Positions 29,575 through 39,611 of a stretch of 64,000 nt of DNA are shown in pieces; position 1 is the stretch's first letter; each line of letters starts with the position of its first letter. This DNA comes from Piscinibacter sp047602365 (lineage in GTDB: Bacteria; Pseudomonadota; Gammaproteobacteria; Burkholderiales; Burkholderiaceae_C), in assembly GCA_047602365.1 (NCBI GenBank), contig JASGHM010000002.1:1240001-1304000 (forward strand), in the 5' to 3' direction. A program made the position numbers and the translations under genes. The notes beneath the pieces are model-generated. The model worked only from the letters and a program-made list of their open reading frames with translations. It was not told the origin of the DNA and ran no database searches.

Positions 29575-30207
29575 ATGACCCCGGACGACTCCGACCCCGG
29601 CACCCACAAGAAGACGCTGTCGGCGATGCTGCAGGCGCTGGCCGACGACGAGCACCGCGAACGCGTCTCGGTCGCCGACCTGCTCGCCGCGCTGGGCGAC
29701 CGCGCGCTGGCCGCGCTGCTGTTCGTGTTTGCCTTCCCGAACGTGCTGCCGGTACCGCCCGGCACCTCGGCGCTGCTCGGCGCGCCGCTGATCTTCCTGG
29801 CCGCGCAGCTGGCGCTGGACATGAAGGCCTGGCTGCCCGGCGTGATCGCCAACCGCTCGATGGCGCATGCCGACTACGCCGCACTGGTCCGCCGCATCGT
29901 GCCCTGGCTGGCCCGCGCCGAACGGCTGCTGCGCCCACGCGTGACCGCGCTGGCCAGCGGCGCGATGGAGTCGGTGGTCGGGCTGGTGTGCCTGCTGCTC
30001 TCGCTGGTGCTGGTGCTGCCGATCCCGCTGGGCAACATGCTGCCGGCGCTGGCCATCTGCCTGCTGGCGCTGGGCATCCTCGAGCGCGACGGGCTGTGGG
30101 TGCTGGTCGGCCTGGCCACCGCGGCGCTGGCGGCCACCGTCGTCTCGGGCGTCGTCTACGCGATGGTCAAGGCCGCCGTCTACTTCCTCGCCCGCCTGAT
30201 CGGCTGA
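29575..30207 (+). CDS. ExoD family membrane protein
   Basis: A 210-residue integral membrane protein of the ExoD family, named after a Rhizobium gene affecting exopolysaccharide and alkali tolerance. Family features are the N-terminal LADDEHRERVSVADLLAALGDRA segment and the proline-rich FAFPNVLPVPPGTSALLGAPL. A second hydrophobic half contains VLVLPIPLGNMLPALAICLLALG. About five membrane segments are visible. No exopolysaccharide genes are nearby, so the name should not be read as a function here. It is the last of four tightly packed plus-strand genes starting at folA. Confidence 0.85.
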   Translation: MTPDDSDPGTHKKTLSAMLQALADDEHRERVSVADLLAALGDRALAALLFVFAFPNVLPVPPGTSALLGAPLIFLAAQLALDMKAWLPGVIANRSMAHADYAALVRRIVPWLARAERLLRPRVTALASGAMESVVGLVCLLLSLVLVLPIPLGNMLPALAICLLALGILERDGLWVLVGLATAALAATVVSGVVYAMVKAAVYFLARLIG

Positions 30208-30222
30208 GCCGCAGCCACACGA

Positions 30223-30699
30223 TCAGCGGTAGGAACTGAACACACTCGTGCTGCCGTCGGCGGCGATCAGCAGCACGTCGTAGGCATCGCGGCGGCCGCC
30301 GTACTCGGGCCCGTCCATGCCCGGCGAGCCGACCGGCATGCCCGGCACGGTCAGGCCGATCGCCTCGGGCTTCTCGCGCAGCAGGCGCTGCACGTCCTTC
30401 GCCGGCACGTGCCCTTCGATCGCATAACGGCCCACCAGCGCCGTGTGGCAGGAGCCGAGCTTCATCGGGATCTTCATGCGCGCGCGCATCGCGGTGTTGC
30501 CGACTTCGTGCACGGTGAGGCGGAAGCCGCTCTTCTCCATGTGCGCCACCCAGTCCTTGCAGCAGCCGCAGTTCGGGTCCTTCCAGACCTCGCCCTGGAG
30601 GGTGGGCGCCTGGGCCGCGGCCCAGGCCGGGGCGAGCAGTGCGCCGAGGCCGGCCAGGCTGACCTGGCGGCGGCGTGCATCGTGGTTCGGGTGCTTCAT
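30223..30699 (-). CDS. DUF411 metal-binding exported protein
   Basis: A 158-residue DUF411 protein with a Tat-like leader (ARRRQVSLAGLGALLAPAWAAAQA, split by the cleavage site). The mature domain starts at VWKDPNCGCCKDWVAHME, where the CGCC cysteines and the later GSCHTALVGRYAIEGHVPA segment form the family's conserved metal-binding set. DUF411 proteins occur in copper-resistance loci and are thought to bind copper in the periplasm. No copper pump or oxidase is adjacent here. It is convergent with the ExoD-like gene and divergent from xthA. Confidence 0.88.
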   Translation of the reverse strand: MKHPNHDARRRQVSLAGLGALLAPAWAAAQAPTLQGEVWKDPNCGCCKDWVAHMEKSGFRLTVHEVGNTAMRARMKIPMKLGSCHTALVGRYAIEGHVPAKDVQRLLREKPEAIGLTVPGMPVGSPGMDGPEYGGRRDAYDVLLIAADGSTSVFSSYR

Positions 30700-30829
30700 C
30701 TCATGGACTCCTGCAGCGGGCGGACCTTACGCCTTTCGACACCTTTGCGACCGCTGGCGGCAGCAGAAGTTTCGGTGCCATCATCATGGCTTGTCCTCGC
30801 TCAAAGCCGGGCAGCCATCTGGAGCCACG

Positions 30830-31606
30830 TTGAAACTCGCCACCTGGAACGTCAATTCGCTGTCCGTGCGCCTGCCGCAGCTGCTCGACTGGCTCGCCGC
30901 CAACCCGGTCGACGCCATCGTGCTGCAGGAAACTAAGCTCACCGACGACAAGTTTCCGCATGCCGAGCTGGCCGCGGCCGGCTACCGTGCGCTGTGGTTC
31001 GGCCAGAAGACCTACAACGGGGTGGCGCTGCTCAGCCGGGCAGAGGCGGGCGAAGCCGGCGATGCCGTGCGCAACATCCCCGGCTTCGACGACGAACAGG
31101 CGCGCGTCATCGCCGGCAGCGTCGGCGGGTTGCGCGTGATCGGCGCCTACTTCCCCAACGGCCAGGCGCCGGACAGCGACAAGTTCGCCTACAAGATGCG
31201 CTGGCTGGAGGCGCTGAACGCCTGGCTGCACGCCGAGCTGGCGGCGCATCCACGGCTGGTGCTGATGGGCGACTTCAACATCGCGCCGGAAGACCGCGAC
31301 GTCTACGATCCGGTCGCCTGGGCGGGGCAGATCCACTGCACGCCGCAGGAGCGCGAGCATTTCCAGCGCCTGGTCGGTCTCGGCCTGCACGACGCCTTCC
31401 GGCTGTTCGAGCAGCCGCCGAAGAGCTGGAGCTGGTGGGACTACCGCAACCTCGCGTTCCGCAAGAACCAGGGCCTGCGCATCGACCACATCCTGGTCAG
31501 CGAGGCACTGAAGCCGCGCGTCACGGCCTGCCTGATCGACAAACTGCCGCGCAAGAACGAGCGCCCGAGCGACCACGCGCCGGTGGTCGTCGAACTCTCC
31601 GCCTGA
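30830..31606 (+). CDS. xthA: exodeoxyribonuclease III
   Basis: A 258-residue AP endonuclease/3'-5' exonuclease of the ExoIII family that acts in base-excision repair. It starts at a TTG (then KLATWNVNSLSVRLPQ) with GGAG five bases upstream; no ATG lies close in this frame. Catalytic motifs are LQETKL with the metal-binding Glu, GDFNIAPEDRDVYDP, WWDYRN and the terminal SDHAPVV. It ends 3 bases before the convergent ntrC stop, so the two transcripts must overlap or terminate inside each other. The 130-base region upstream shows no clear operator. Confidence 0.94.
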   Translation: MKLATWNVNSLSVRLPQLLDWLAANPVDAIVLQETKLTDDKFPHAELAAAGYRALWFGQKTYNGVALLSRAEAGEAGDAVRNIPGFDDEQARVIAGSVGGLRVIGAYFPNGQAPDSDKFAYKMRWLEALNAWLHAELAAHPRLVLMGDFNIAPEDRDVYDPVAWAGQIHCTPQEREHFQRLVGLGLHDAFRLFEQPPKSWSWWDYRNLAFRKNQGLRIDHILVSEALKPRVTACLIDKLPRKNERPSDHAPVVVELSA

Positions 31607-31609
31607 GGC

Positions 31610-33118
<1,509 letters not shown>

Positions 33119-33161
33119 GCCCTGCCTGCGGTGGCCACCCTGCCCGCCCGGCGGCGGTGAT

Positions 33162-34244
33162 TCAGGGCAGCGGGATCACGATCTTGAACAGCGTCCTGCC
33201 CGGTTCGCTCTCGCACTCGATCGTGCCCTGGTGTTGCTGCACGAAGGTCTGCGCGAGGGTGAGGCCGAGTCCCGAGCCGCCCTCCCGCCCCGACACCAGA
33301 GGATAGAAGATGTGCTCGCGGATGGACTCGGGCACGCCCGGGCCGTTGTCCTGGATATGCAATTCCAGTGCCAGACGATAGCGCTGCTTGCCCAGCGTCA
33401 CCTGCCGCGCGATGCGCGTGCGCAGCGTGATCATCGCGTCGCCGGCGACGATGCGCTCGCCCAGCGCCTGCGCGGCGTTGTGGGCGATGTTCAGCACCGC
33501 CTGGATCAGCTGCTCGCGGTCGCCGCGGAAGTCGGGGATCGAGACGTCGTAGTCGCGCTCGACCTGCAGGCCGCGCGGGAACTCGGCCAGGATCAGTGAG
33601 CGCACCCGCTCGCAGACCTCGTGGATGTTGACGTCGCTGACCACGTGCGGCTTGCGGTGCGGCGCCAGCAGGCGGTCGACCAGCGCCTGCAGGCGGTCGG
33701 CCTCGTTGATGATGACCTGGGTGTACTCGGTCAGCGCGCGGCTCTCGACTTCCATCTCGAGCAGCTGGGCGGCTCCGCGGATGCCACCCAGCGGGTTCTT
33801 GATCTCGTGCGCGAGGTTGCGGATCAGCTCCTTGTTCGCCTTGGCCTGGCCGAGCGCACGCTCCTCGCGGTCCTGCCGGGTCTGCTGCTCGATCTCGACC
33901 AGCTCCAGCAGCACGTGCGGCGTCCCGTCCATCTGGTTGACGATCGCGTGCACCGGCAGCGCATCACCGCCGCCCGGGCCGGGGCGGCGCAGCAGCGCCT
34001 CCATGCGGCTGGTGGCGAACTCGTTGCGCGCCACCGCGGCGACGGTGTCGCGCAGCACGTCGGCGTCGACGAACCAGTCGAACAGCGAACCGCGCTGCAC
34101 GCTGCGCCGCGACAGGCCCAGCACGTTCTCGAACGACGCGTTGGCGAACACGCAGCGCCCTTCCGGCGCCACCACCGCCACCATGGTGGCCAGGTGGTCG
34201 AAGGCGGCATAGGCCGCCGCCTCGGAGGCCGCGCCGTTCTTCAC
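33162..34244 (-). CDS. glnL: nitrogen regulation sensor kinase NtrB (NR-II)
   Basis: A 360-residue cytosolic histidine kinase/phosphatase that responds to PII protein. A PAS domain spans about 15-120, the phosphoacceptor His146 is in NLAHEIKNPLGGIRGAAQLLE, and the ATP-binding domain has N-box NIAHNAAQAL, DNGPGVP and SGREGGSGLGLTLA. Translation starts at a GTG that overlaps the stop of the DUF4124 gene by 4 bases (GTGA), so the two are coupled. ntrC follows after 43 bases. No membrane segment is present, as expected for NtrB. Confidence 0.96.
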   Translation of the reverse strand: MKNGAASEAAAYAAFDHLATMVAVVAPEGRCVFANASFENVLGLSRRSVQRGSLFDWFVDADVLRDTVAAVARNEFATSRMEALLRRPGPGGGDALPVHAIVNQMDGTPHVLLELVEIEQQTRQDREERALGQAKANKELIRNLAHEIKNPLGGIRGAAQLLEMEVESRALTEYTQVIINEADRLQALVDRLLAPHRKPHVVSDVNIHEVCERVRSLILAEFPRGLQVERDYDVSIPDFRGDREQLIQAVLNIAHNAAQALGERIVAGDAMITLRTRIARQVTLGKQRYRLALELHIQDNGPGVPESIREHIFYPLVSGREGGSGLGLTLAQTFVQQHQGTIECESEPGRTLFKIVIPLP

Positions 34245-34750
34245 GACGGCGGCAGCTTGGCCAGTTCGCGCTTGATCGCGGCGATGTCGCTTTCCTTGCG
34301 CGTGATGGCGGCCTTCATCTCGGCGGCGCGGTCGAGGTACTTCTGGTAGTTGCGCTCGTCGCCGCGGCGCTCGGGCTCGCCGTTGTTGTATTCCTTCTGC
34401 AGCTGCGCGAGCTTGTCCTCTTCCTTCTTCAGCTCGGACTCGAGGATGCGGCGGGCGTCGCCGTCGCGGGCGCGCTGCTGCGCCGGGTCGACCTTGGCGT
34501 CGGCCGGGCGCGGGCCGCTGGCCGCCGGCACCGGGTTGCCGTTGCGCGGCCGCTGGCCCTGGATCACGGTGATCGGCGAGCCTTCCAGCGGCTTGCAGCC
34601 CTTGGCATCGGCTTCCTTGGCACTGATGTCGGCGCTGCTGGTGTAGACGTTGCCCGGGCAGCGGTAGACGGTGGCCTGCGCGGCGGCGTTCATCGGCCAG
34701 ACCACCGACAGGGTGGCCAGCGCCAGCAGGCTCGAACGGAAACAGTGCAT
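34241..34750 (-). CDS. exported DUF4124-type protein between glnA and ntrB
   Basis: A 169-residue exported protein. Residues 1-26 are a signal peptide (MHCFRSSLLALATLSVVWPM then NAAAQA). The mature N-terminus ATVYRCPGNVYTSSADISAKEADAKGC, split by a short turn, is the DUF4124 pattern with two cysteines. Positions 95-165 are highly charged and predicted coiled coil (ESELKKEEDKLAQLQKE, MKAAITRKESDIAAIKREL). It follows the glnA terminator and is translationally coupled to ntrB, an arrangement seen in related Burkholderiales. Its function is unknown, and a link with nitrogen sensing is only suggested by position. Confidence 0.82.
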   Translation of the reverse strand: MHCFRSSLLALATLSVVWPMNAAAQATVYRCPGNVYTSSADISAKEADAKGCKPLEGSPITVIQGQRPRNGNPVPAASGPRPADAKVDPAQQRARDGDARRILESELKKEEDKLAQLQKEYNNGEPERRGDERNYQKYLDRAAEMKAAITRKESDIAAIKRELAKLPPS

Positions 34751-34859
34751 GCGTCGGACTCCTTGCCTGCGCAACGCCGCACCGGGCGGTACGGCTGACA
34801 GGCAGCGTGCGGCGATTGTCGCCCAGGGTCGGTGCACTGCATCGACGGAGAAGTTCCAG

Positions 34860-34887
34860 AAAAAAGGGACGGCCGCGGCCGTCCCTT
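34860..34887 (-). terminator. intrinsic terminator of glnA
   Basis: AAGGGACGGCC and GGCCGTCCCTT form a perfect 11-bp stem around GC (34864-34887), followed on the minus strand by a run of six T (34865-34860, including the stem end). It lies 18 bases after the glnA stop and separates glnA from the DUF4124-ntrB-ntrC genes, though partial read-through is possible. Confidence 0.92.
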
Positions 34888-34905
34888 CGTCCCTGCGTGA
34901 AAAGG

Positions 34906-36321
34906 TCACAGGGAGTAGTACATGTCGAACTCGACGGGGTGGGTGGTCATGCGGAAGCGGGTCACTTCCTGCATCTTCAGCTCGATGTAGGCGTCGATGT
35001 ACGAGTCGGTGAACACGCCGCCCTTGGTCAGGAAGGCGCGGCCCTTGTCGAGGTAGTCGAGCGCCTGATCCAGGCTGTGGCAGACGGTCGGGATCTTCGC
35101 GTCCTCTTCCGGCGGCAGGTGGTACAGGTCCTTGGTCGCGGCCTCGCCCGGGTGGATCTTGTTCTCCACGCCGTCCAGGCCGGCCATCAGCAGCGCGCTG
35201 AAGGCCAGGTACGGATTGGCGGAAGGATCCGGGAAACGCGCCTCGATGCGGCGGCCCTTCGGGTTCGGCACGTACGGGATGCGGATCGAGGCCGAGCGGT
35301 TCTTCGCCGAGTAGGCCAGCTTGACCGGCGCCTCGAAGCCGGGGACCAGGCGCTTGTAGCTGTTGGTGCCGGGGTTGGTGATCGCGTTCAGCGCGCGGGC
35401 GTGCTTGATGATGCCGCCGATGTAGTACAGCGCGAACTCGCTCAGGCCGGCGTAGCCGTCGCCGGCGAACAGGTTCTTGCCGTCCTTCCAGACCGACTGG
35501 TGCACGTGCATGCCCGAGCCGTTATCGCCGACGATGGGCTTGGGCATGAAGGTCGCGGTCTTGCCGTAGGCGGCAGCGACGTTCGCGATGACGTACTTCT
35601 GCAGTTGCAGCCAGTCGGCGCGTTGCACCAGCGTGCTGAACTTGGTGCCGATTTCCATCTGGCCGGCGTTGGCCACCTCGTGGTGGTGCACTTCGACCGG
35701 GATGCCCAGCGATTCGAGGATCAGGCACATCTCCGAGCGCAGGTCCTGGCCGGCGTCGATCGGGGGCACCGGGAAGTAGCCGCCCTTGACCGCCGGACGG
35801 TAGCCGCTGTTGCCGTGCTCGTAGTCCTTGCCGGTGTTCCACGCGGCTTCCTCGGCCTCGATCTTGACGAAGCAGCCGGACATGTCGACCTGCCAGCGCA
35901 CGTTGTCGAAGATGAAGAACTCGGGCTCGGGGCCGAAGTAGGCCGCGTCACCCAGGCCGCTGGCCTTCATGTAGGCCTCGGCGCGGCGGGCCAGCGAGCG
36001 CGGATCGCGCTCGTAGGGCTTGCCGTCGGTGGGATCGATGACGTCGCAGGTCAGGATCAGCGTCGGCTCTTCGAAGAACGGGTCGATGTTGGCGGTGTTC
36101 GGGTCGGGCATGAGCGTCATGTCCGAGGCCTCGATGCCCTTCCAGCCGGCGATCGAGGAACCGTCGAAGGCGTGACCCGAGGTGAACTTGTCTTCGTCGA
36201 AAGCGGAGACAGGCACGGACACGTGCTGCTCCTTGCCGCGGGTGTCGGTGAAGCGGAAGTCGACGAACTTGACTTCGTTCTCCTTCACCATCTTCATCAC
36301 GTCGGCGACGGTCTTGGCCAT
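34906..36321 (-). CDS. glnA: glutamine synthetase type I
   Basis: A 471-residue GSI that makes glutamine from glutamate, ammonia and ATP, forming a dodecamer. It has the N-terminal VKFVDFRFTDTRGKEQH, AFDGSSIAGW, metal-site PEPEFF, HHHEVANAGQMEIG, the ATP loop FMPKPIVGDNGSGMHVHQS and NRSASIRIP. The adenylylation loop is KDLYHLPPEE with the target Tyr near 397, so GlnE-type control is expected. A sigma-54 promoter and NtrC-like sites lie upstream, and a strong terminator lies downstream. It is the main ammonia-assimilation enzyme of this locus. Confidence 0.98.
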   Translation of the reverse strand: MAKTVADVMKMVKENEVKFVDFRFTDTRGKEQHVSVPVSAFDEDKFTSGHAFDGSSIAGWKGIEASDMTLMPDPNTANIDPFFEEPTLILTCDVIDPTDGKPYERDPRSLARRAEAYMKASGLGDAAYFGPEPEFFIFDNVRWQVDMSGCFVKIEAEEAAWNTGKDYEHGNSGYRPAVKGGYFPVPPIDAGQDLRSEMCLILESLGIPVEVHHHEVANAGQMEIGTKFSTLVQRADWLQLQKYVIANVAAAYGKTATFMPKPIVGDNGSGMHVHQSVWKDGKNLFAGDGYAGLSEFALYYIGGIIKHARALNAITNPGTNSYKRLVPGFEAPVKLAYSAKNRSASIRIPYVPNPKGRRIEARFPDPSANPYLAFSALLMAGLDGVENKIHPGEAATKDLYHLPPEEDAKIPTVCHSLDQALDYLDKGRAFLTKGGVFTDSYIDAYIELKMQEVTRFRMTTHPVEFDMYYSL

Positions 36322-36418
36322 CAAAGATCTCCTGGCTGGGTGCGTGTGGATTGGTTGGATGTGCGGGCTTCTACCCTGCGGACGGAGCCCCGGGGGCCCG
36401 AAAAGCGCACAGGAATGT

Positions 36419-36435
36419 AGCAGAAGGCATGCCAG
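36419..36435 (-). promoter_or_regulatory. sigma-54 (-24/-12) promoter of glnA
   Basis: The minus strand reads CTGGCATGCCTTCTGCT, matching the sigma-54 consensus in the invariant GG and GC separated by 10 bases and in most flanking positions. Transcription would start near 36408, giving a leader of about 87 bases before the glnA ATG. NtrC encoded in the same region is the expected activator. Confidence 0.75.
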
Positions 36436-36496
36436 CGGCGATGCGCTGCAGCAGGGTCGCACGACGCTCGCACGCGGAGCATGAGGGCACCCGGGA

Positions 36497-36536
36497 GGCA
36501 CCAACTTGGCGCCGCCGAATGCACCAACAACGATCA
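36497..36536. promoter_or_regulatory. NtrC-like enhancer sites upstream of glnA
   Basis: GGCACCaacttGGCGCC (36497-36513) fits the NtrC pattern TGCACC-N5-GGTGCA with only the outer bases and one inner base changed. A weaker site begins with TGCACC at 36520. The two are 23 bases apart, about two helical turns, and lie about 90-130 bases upstream of the predicted glnA start, the usual enhancer distance. The rest of this 228-base gap shows nothing else. Confidence 0.6.
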
Positions 36537-36549
36537 CTCCTGGCGAACC

Positions 36550-37371
36550 CTAACGCACCAGTTCGGGGCCAAGCTGCGCGCCATGCTGGTTCAGCCCGTC
36601 GAGCAGCCGGGCGTAGGCGGCATCCAGCGCAGTCGCCTCGCCCTTCACGCCCAGCTCGATGTGCTTGCCCCACTGCGGATGGTCCACGCTCGGCAGGCTG
36701 AACACCTTGATGCCCGGAAAGCGCGCCTCGACCTCTTCCATCAGCGGGGTCAGCGTCGCCTCCATCGCGCCGAACACGATCACCGACTTCTCGCGCACGA
36801 CGACGGCGCGGTGTGCCGGTGCGCAATGGGTGTCGAGCACCCATTCGATCATCGGCCAGGCCATCACCGGGAAGCCGGGCACGAAGAACACGCCGCCCTC
36901 GCCCTGCGCGGCATGCAGGCTGAAGCCGGCGATCTTGTTGTACGGGTTCGGGATGATGCGGGCGCCTTCCGGGAACACGCCCATGTTCAGCCGGTGCACG
37001 TTGTCGGGCCGGTCGGGCTCGTAGGGCAGGCCCTGCTCGCGGGCCACGTCCTGCATGCGCTCGCGGATCAGCACCTCGGCCTGCGGGTGCAGCATCAGCG
37101 GGCGACCGAGCGCGCGGCCGGCGCATTGCCGCGTGTGGTCGTCGGGTGTGGCACCGATGCCGCCGCAGGAGAACACCACGTCGCCGCGCTCGGCGTCGGC
37201 AAAGGCGTCGCGCAGGTCGGCGGTGATGCGCTCCGGGTCGTCGCCGACGTAGCGCGCCCAGGCCAGCGACAGGCCGCGTGCGCCAAGCAGCTCGATCACC
37301 TTGGGCAGGTGCTTGTCGGCGCGCTTTCCGGAGAGGATCTCGTCGCCGATGATGATCAGGCCGAAGTTCAT
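36550..37371 (-). CDS. CinA-like molybdopterin-binding domain protein, in frame with upstream EI24 gene
   Basis: A 273-residue protein of the MoCF-biosynthesis/CinA N-terminal fold. It starts MNFGLIIIGDEILSGKRADKH and carries the characteristic CGGIGATPDDHT loop and NPYNKIAGFSLH. It lacks the C-terminal CinA amidase domain, so it may be a nucleotide pyrophosphatase-like housecleaning enzyme rather than a complete CinA. In this sequence no stop separates it from the EI24-type coding region upstream. An internal ATG at 37371 with an overlapping TGA in another frame (ATGA) suggests two coupled genes joined by an indel. See the EI24 entry. Confidence 0.8.
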   Translation of the reverse strand: MNFGLIIIGDEILSGKRADKHLPKVIELLGARGLSLAWARYVGDDPERITADLRDAFADAERGDVVFSCGGIGATPDDHTRQCAGRALGRPLMLHPQAEVLIRERMQDVAREQGLPYEPDRPDNVHRLNMGVFPEGARIIPNPYNKIAGFSLHAAQGEGGVFFVPGFPVMAWPMIEWVLDTHCAPAHRAVVVREKSVIVFGAMEATLTPLMEEVEARFPGIKVFSLPSVDHPQWGKHIELGVKGEATALDAAYARLLDGLNQHGAQLGPELVR

Positions 37372-38232
37372 GGCGGTGGCTGCATCTCGAGGGTGGGGAA
37401 CGGCGGTGGTGCCGGTGGCGCCAGCGGGCGGCGGTTCGCGCTCGGCGCGCAGCGCCTCCAGTGCCGCCAGCGCGAAGTGCGCGAACCAGAGCGCCGCGAA
37501 GGCGAACACCAGCGTGTAGATCCAGATCGCCGCCGGCACCAGCACCGGCGCCAGCGCCACGAACATCACGCCCGAGGCCCACACCAGCCCCGGCGCCGCG
37601 CCGAGATAGCCGGCCAGCACGCCCATCGCCAGCAGCGTCGGCCGGTGGCGGCGCACGATCTCCTGGCGCTCCTCGCGGCTGGCGTGTTCGGCGAGCACGT
37701 CGTAGGTCAGCACGCGGTAGGTCAGCCAGCCCCAGATCAGCGGCGGCAGTACCAGCACCAGCGGCGGCACCAGCCACAGCGGCACCGAGATCAGCAGTGC
37801 CAGCAGCGCGACCAGCGTCGCCAGCAGCGCACCCAGCGTCCCCATCCACAGCGAACCGCCGCGGCGCCGCTCCAGCGTCGCGAAGCGGCGTTCGGCGACC
37901 AGGTGCAGCATCGACGGCGTCATCAGCACCGAGACCGCCAGCAACGCGACGATGACGATCACCGGTGTGGCCAGGAAGACCACGATCAACGGCGCCAGCG
38001 CCGACTTGAGGCCGGCCAGGCCGAAACGTTCCAGCCAGGTGAACAGCGAGGTGACCAGCGACCAGCTTTCCAGCGTCTGGTTGACGGCGTCGATCGCACG
38101 GTCCCAGAACAGGTAGCCGAGGCCGAGCGCGCCGACCACCATCAGCACCAGCGGCAGCACCGACAGCGCGATGACGCGCGGGTGCAGGCAGTAGGCCGCG
38201 GCTCGCCAGAACGAGTCGAGCAACAGCTTCAT
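37372..38232 (-). CDS. EI24-domain (CysZ-like) membrane protein, fused in frame to the CinA-like gene
   Basis: About 287 residues of EI24/CysZ-like membrane protein. It begins MKLLLDSFWRAAAYCLHPRV and has about six hydrophobic helices and the family region LTYRVLTYDVLAEHASREERQEI, split by a turn. CysZ proteins move sulfate in enterobacteria, but most EI24 proteins of Burkholderiales are uncharacterised. The C-terminus runs without a stop through a low-complexity linker (EREPPPAGATGTTAV) into the CinA-like domain, giving one 560-codon frame. A natural fusion is possible. A lost base near the 3' end that hides the overlapping TGA at 37368-37370 is equally plausible. Confidence 0.75.
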
Positions 38233-38251
38233 CGTGGCGCGCCGTCGGCCC

Positions 38252-39571
38252 TCAGCGCAGGTTGCCTGTATGCCCCAGCGAGTAGCGGCCCGGCTGCGGC
38301 CAGACGGTCAGCCCATGCGGCTCGGCGCCGACCTTGACCTGCTTCACGTCACCGTTGGCGGTGTCGAAGCGGTAGATCACGTCGTCGTAACGCGCTGCCA
38401 GCCACAGGTACTTGCCGTCGGCGCTGACGTTGCCCATGTCGGGGCTGCCGCCGCCGGGTACCGCCCAGCGTGCCACCACCTTCTCGGTCGCGAAATCGAT
38501 CACCGTCACGCCGCCGTTGCCCAGCCGCGAGCCGTGGATCTTGTGCGAGCCGCGGTTGGCGACGTAGAGCTGCTTGCCGTCGCGGCTCGGGTACAGGCCG
38601 TGCGCGCCCAGCCCGGTCTGGATGAAGCCGACCTGCTTGAACGAGTCGCCGTCGACGATGTGCACGCCGTCGGCATGCATGTCGGCGATGTAGAAACGCT
38701 TGCCGTCCGGCGAGACGCGGATGTCCTGCGGCATGCCCTTCTTGACGGTGCAGATCTCGCTCTCGCCCGGCTCCCACACCTGGCCGGCCTGCGTGCGCGG
38801 CGCGCCCGGCTGCTCCTTCAGCCGCGTGGCCGGCATCTGCAGCTGCAGGTAGCCCAGCACCTTGCGCTCGACCAGGTCGATCTTGACCAGCGTGCCGGAG
38901 AACTCGCAGGTGAAGATCGCGAAGCGGCCGTCGATCGCGAAGTCGGCGTGGTTGACGCCCGGGCAGCCCGGCACGTCGATCGAGTACTGCGCGGCCATCG
39001 TCTTCGGGTCGCGGAAGTCGAGCCGCTTGCGCGCCTCGGCGACGACGATCGCCGACTTGCCGTCCGGCGTGCTGTACATGTTGTACGGGTCATCGACCAT
39101 CACCGCCTTGCCCGGCTTGCCGGTCTTGGGGTCGATCGGCGTCAGGCTGCCGTCGGTGCGGCCTTCGGCATTGTTCGTCACCCACAGTGTGCGCAGATCC
39201 CACGAGGGCACGATGTGCTGCGGGCCGATGCCGACCTTGAAGCGGTCGACCACCTTCAGCGCCTGCGGGTCGACCACGTAGACATCGCCGCTGCGCAGGT
39301 TGGGTACGTAGATGCGCTCGAGGTCGCCGGCCAGCGCCGGACTGATCTTTCCGGCACCGGTTTCGCTGTAGACGTTCTTCGCATCCGGCACCGGCGGCAT
39401 GCCGGGCACGGTGCGGACCGCCGGCGCGGCGGCCGCGGCCGATGCACTCGCCGGCGCGCTCGCCGGTGTGTTGCCCTGCGCCTGCACCATCGCCCAGGCC
39501 GCGAGGCCGGCGACGAGGATGGCGCTCAGCGCCGAGGGGCGGCGCCAGGAGGAGGAAGTACGGTCACGCAT
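38252..39571 (-). CDS. exported YVTN/YncE-like beta-propeller protein
   Basis: A protein of about 439 residues with a hydrophobic leader (residues 10-35), an Ala/Pro/Ser-rich linker, then a seven-bladed propeller. Repeated blade motifs are visible: LERIYVPNLRSGDVYVVD, RTLWVTNNAEGRTDGSL, GKRFYIADMHADGVHIVD and GKQLYVANRGSHKIHG. Such proteins resemble the d1 heme-free propeller of nitrite reductase and YncE, with roles in the periplasm that are mostly unknown. The ATG at 39571 is used; a GTG three codons earlier at 39580 is also possible. The stop codon is 20 bases from the EI24 start. Confidence 0.82.
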   Translation of the reverse strand: MRDRTSSSWRRPSALSAILVAGLAAWAMVQAQGNTPASAPASASAAAAAPAVRTVPGMPPVPDAKNVYSETGAGKISPALAGDLERIYVPNLRSGDVYVVDPQALKVVDRFKVGIGPQHIVPSWDLRTLWVTNNAEGRTDGSLTPIDPKTGKPGKAVMVDDPYNMYSTPDGKSAIVVAEARKRLDFRDPKTMAAQYSIDVPGCPGVNHADFAIDGRFAIFTCEFSGTLVKIDLVERKVLGYLQLQMPATRLKEQPGAPRTQAGQVWEPGESEICTVKKGMPQDIRVSPDGKRFYIADMHADGVHIVDGDSFKQVGFIQTGLGAHGLYPSRDGKQLYVANRGSHKIHGSRLGNGGVTVIDFATEKVVARWAVPGGGSPDMGNVSADGKYLWLAARYDDVIYRFDTANGDVKQVKVGAEPHGLTVWPQPGRYSLGHTGNLR

Positions 39572-39611
39572 GTCTGTCACTCGATCGGATGAAGGTCGTC
39601 GGGCCCGATTG

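Noticed and set aside
36480..36540. Alternative sigma-54 promoter near 36490-36520 on the minus strand
   Set aside because: The GG and GC pairs there are 8, 11 or 12 bases apart rather than 10. The site at 36419-36435 fits properly.
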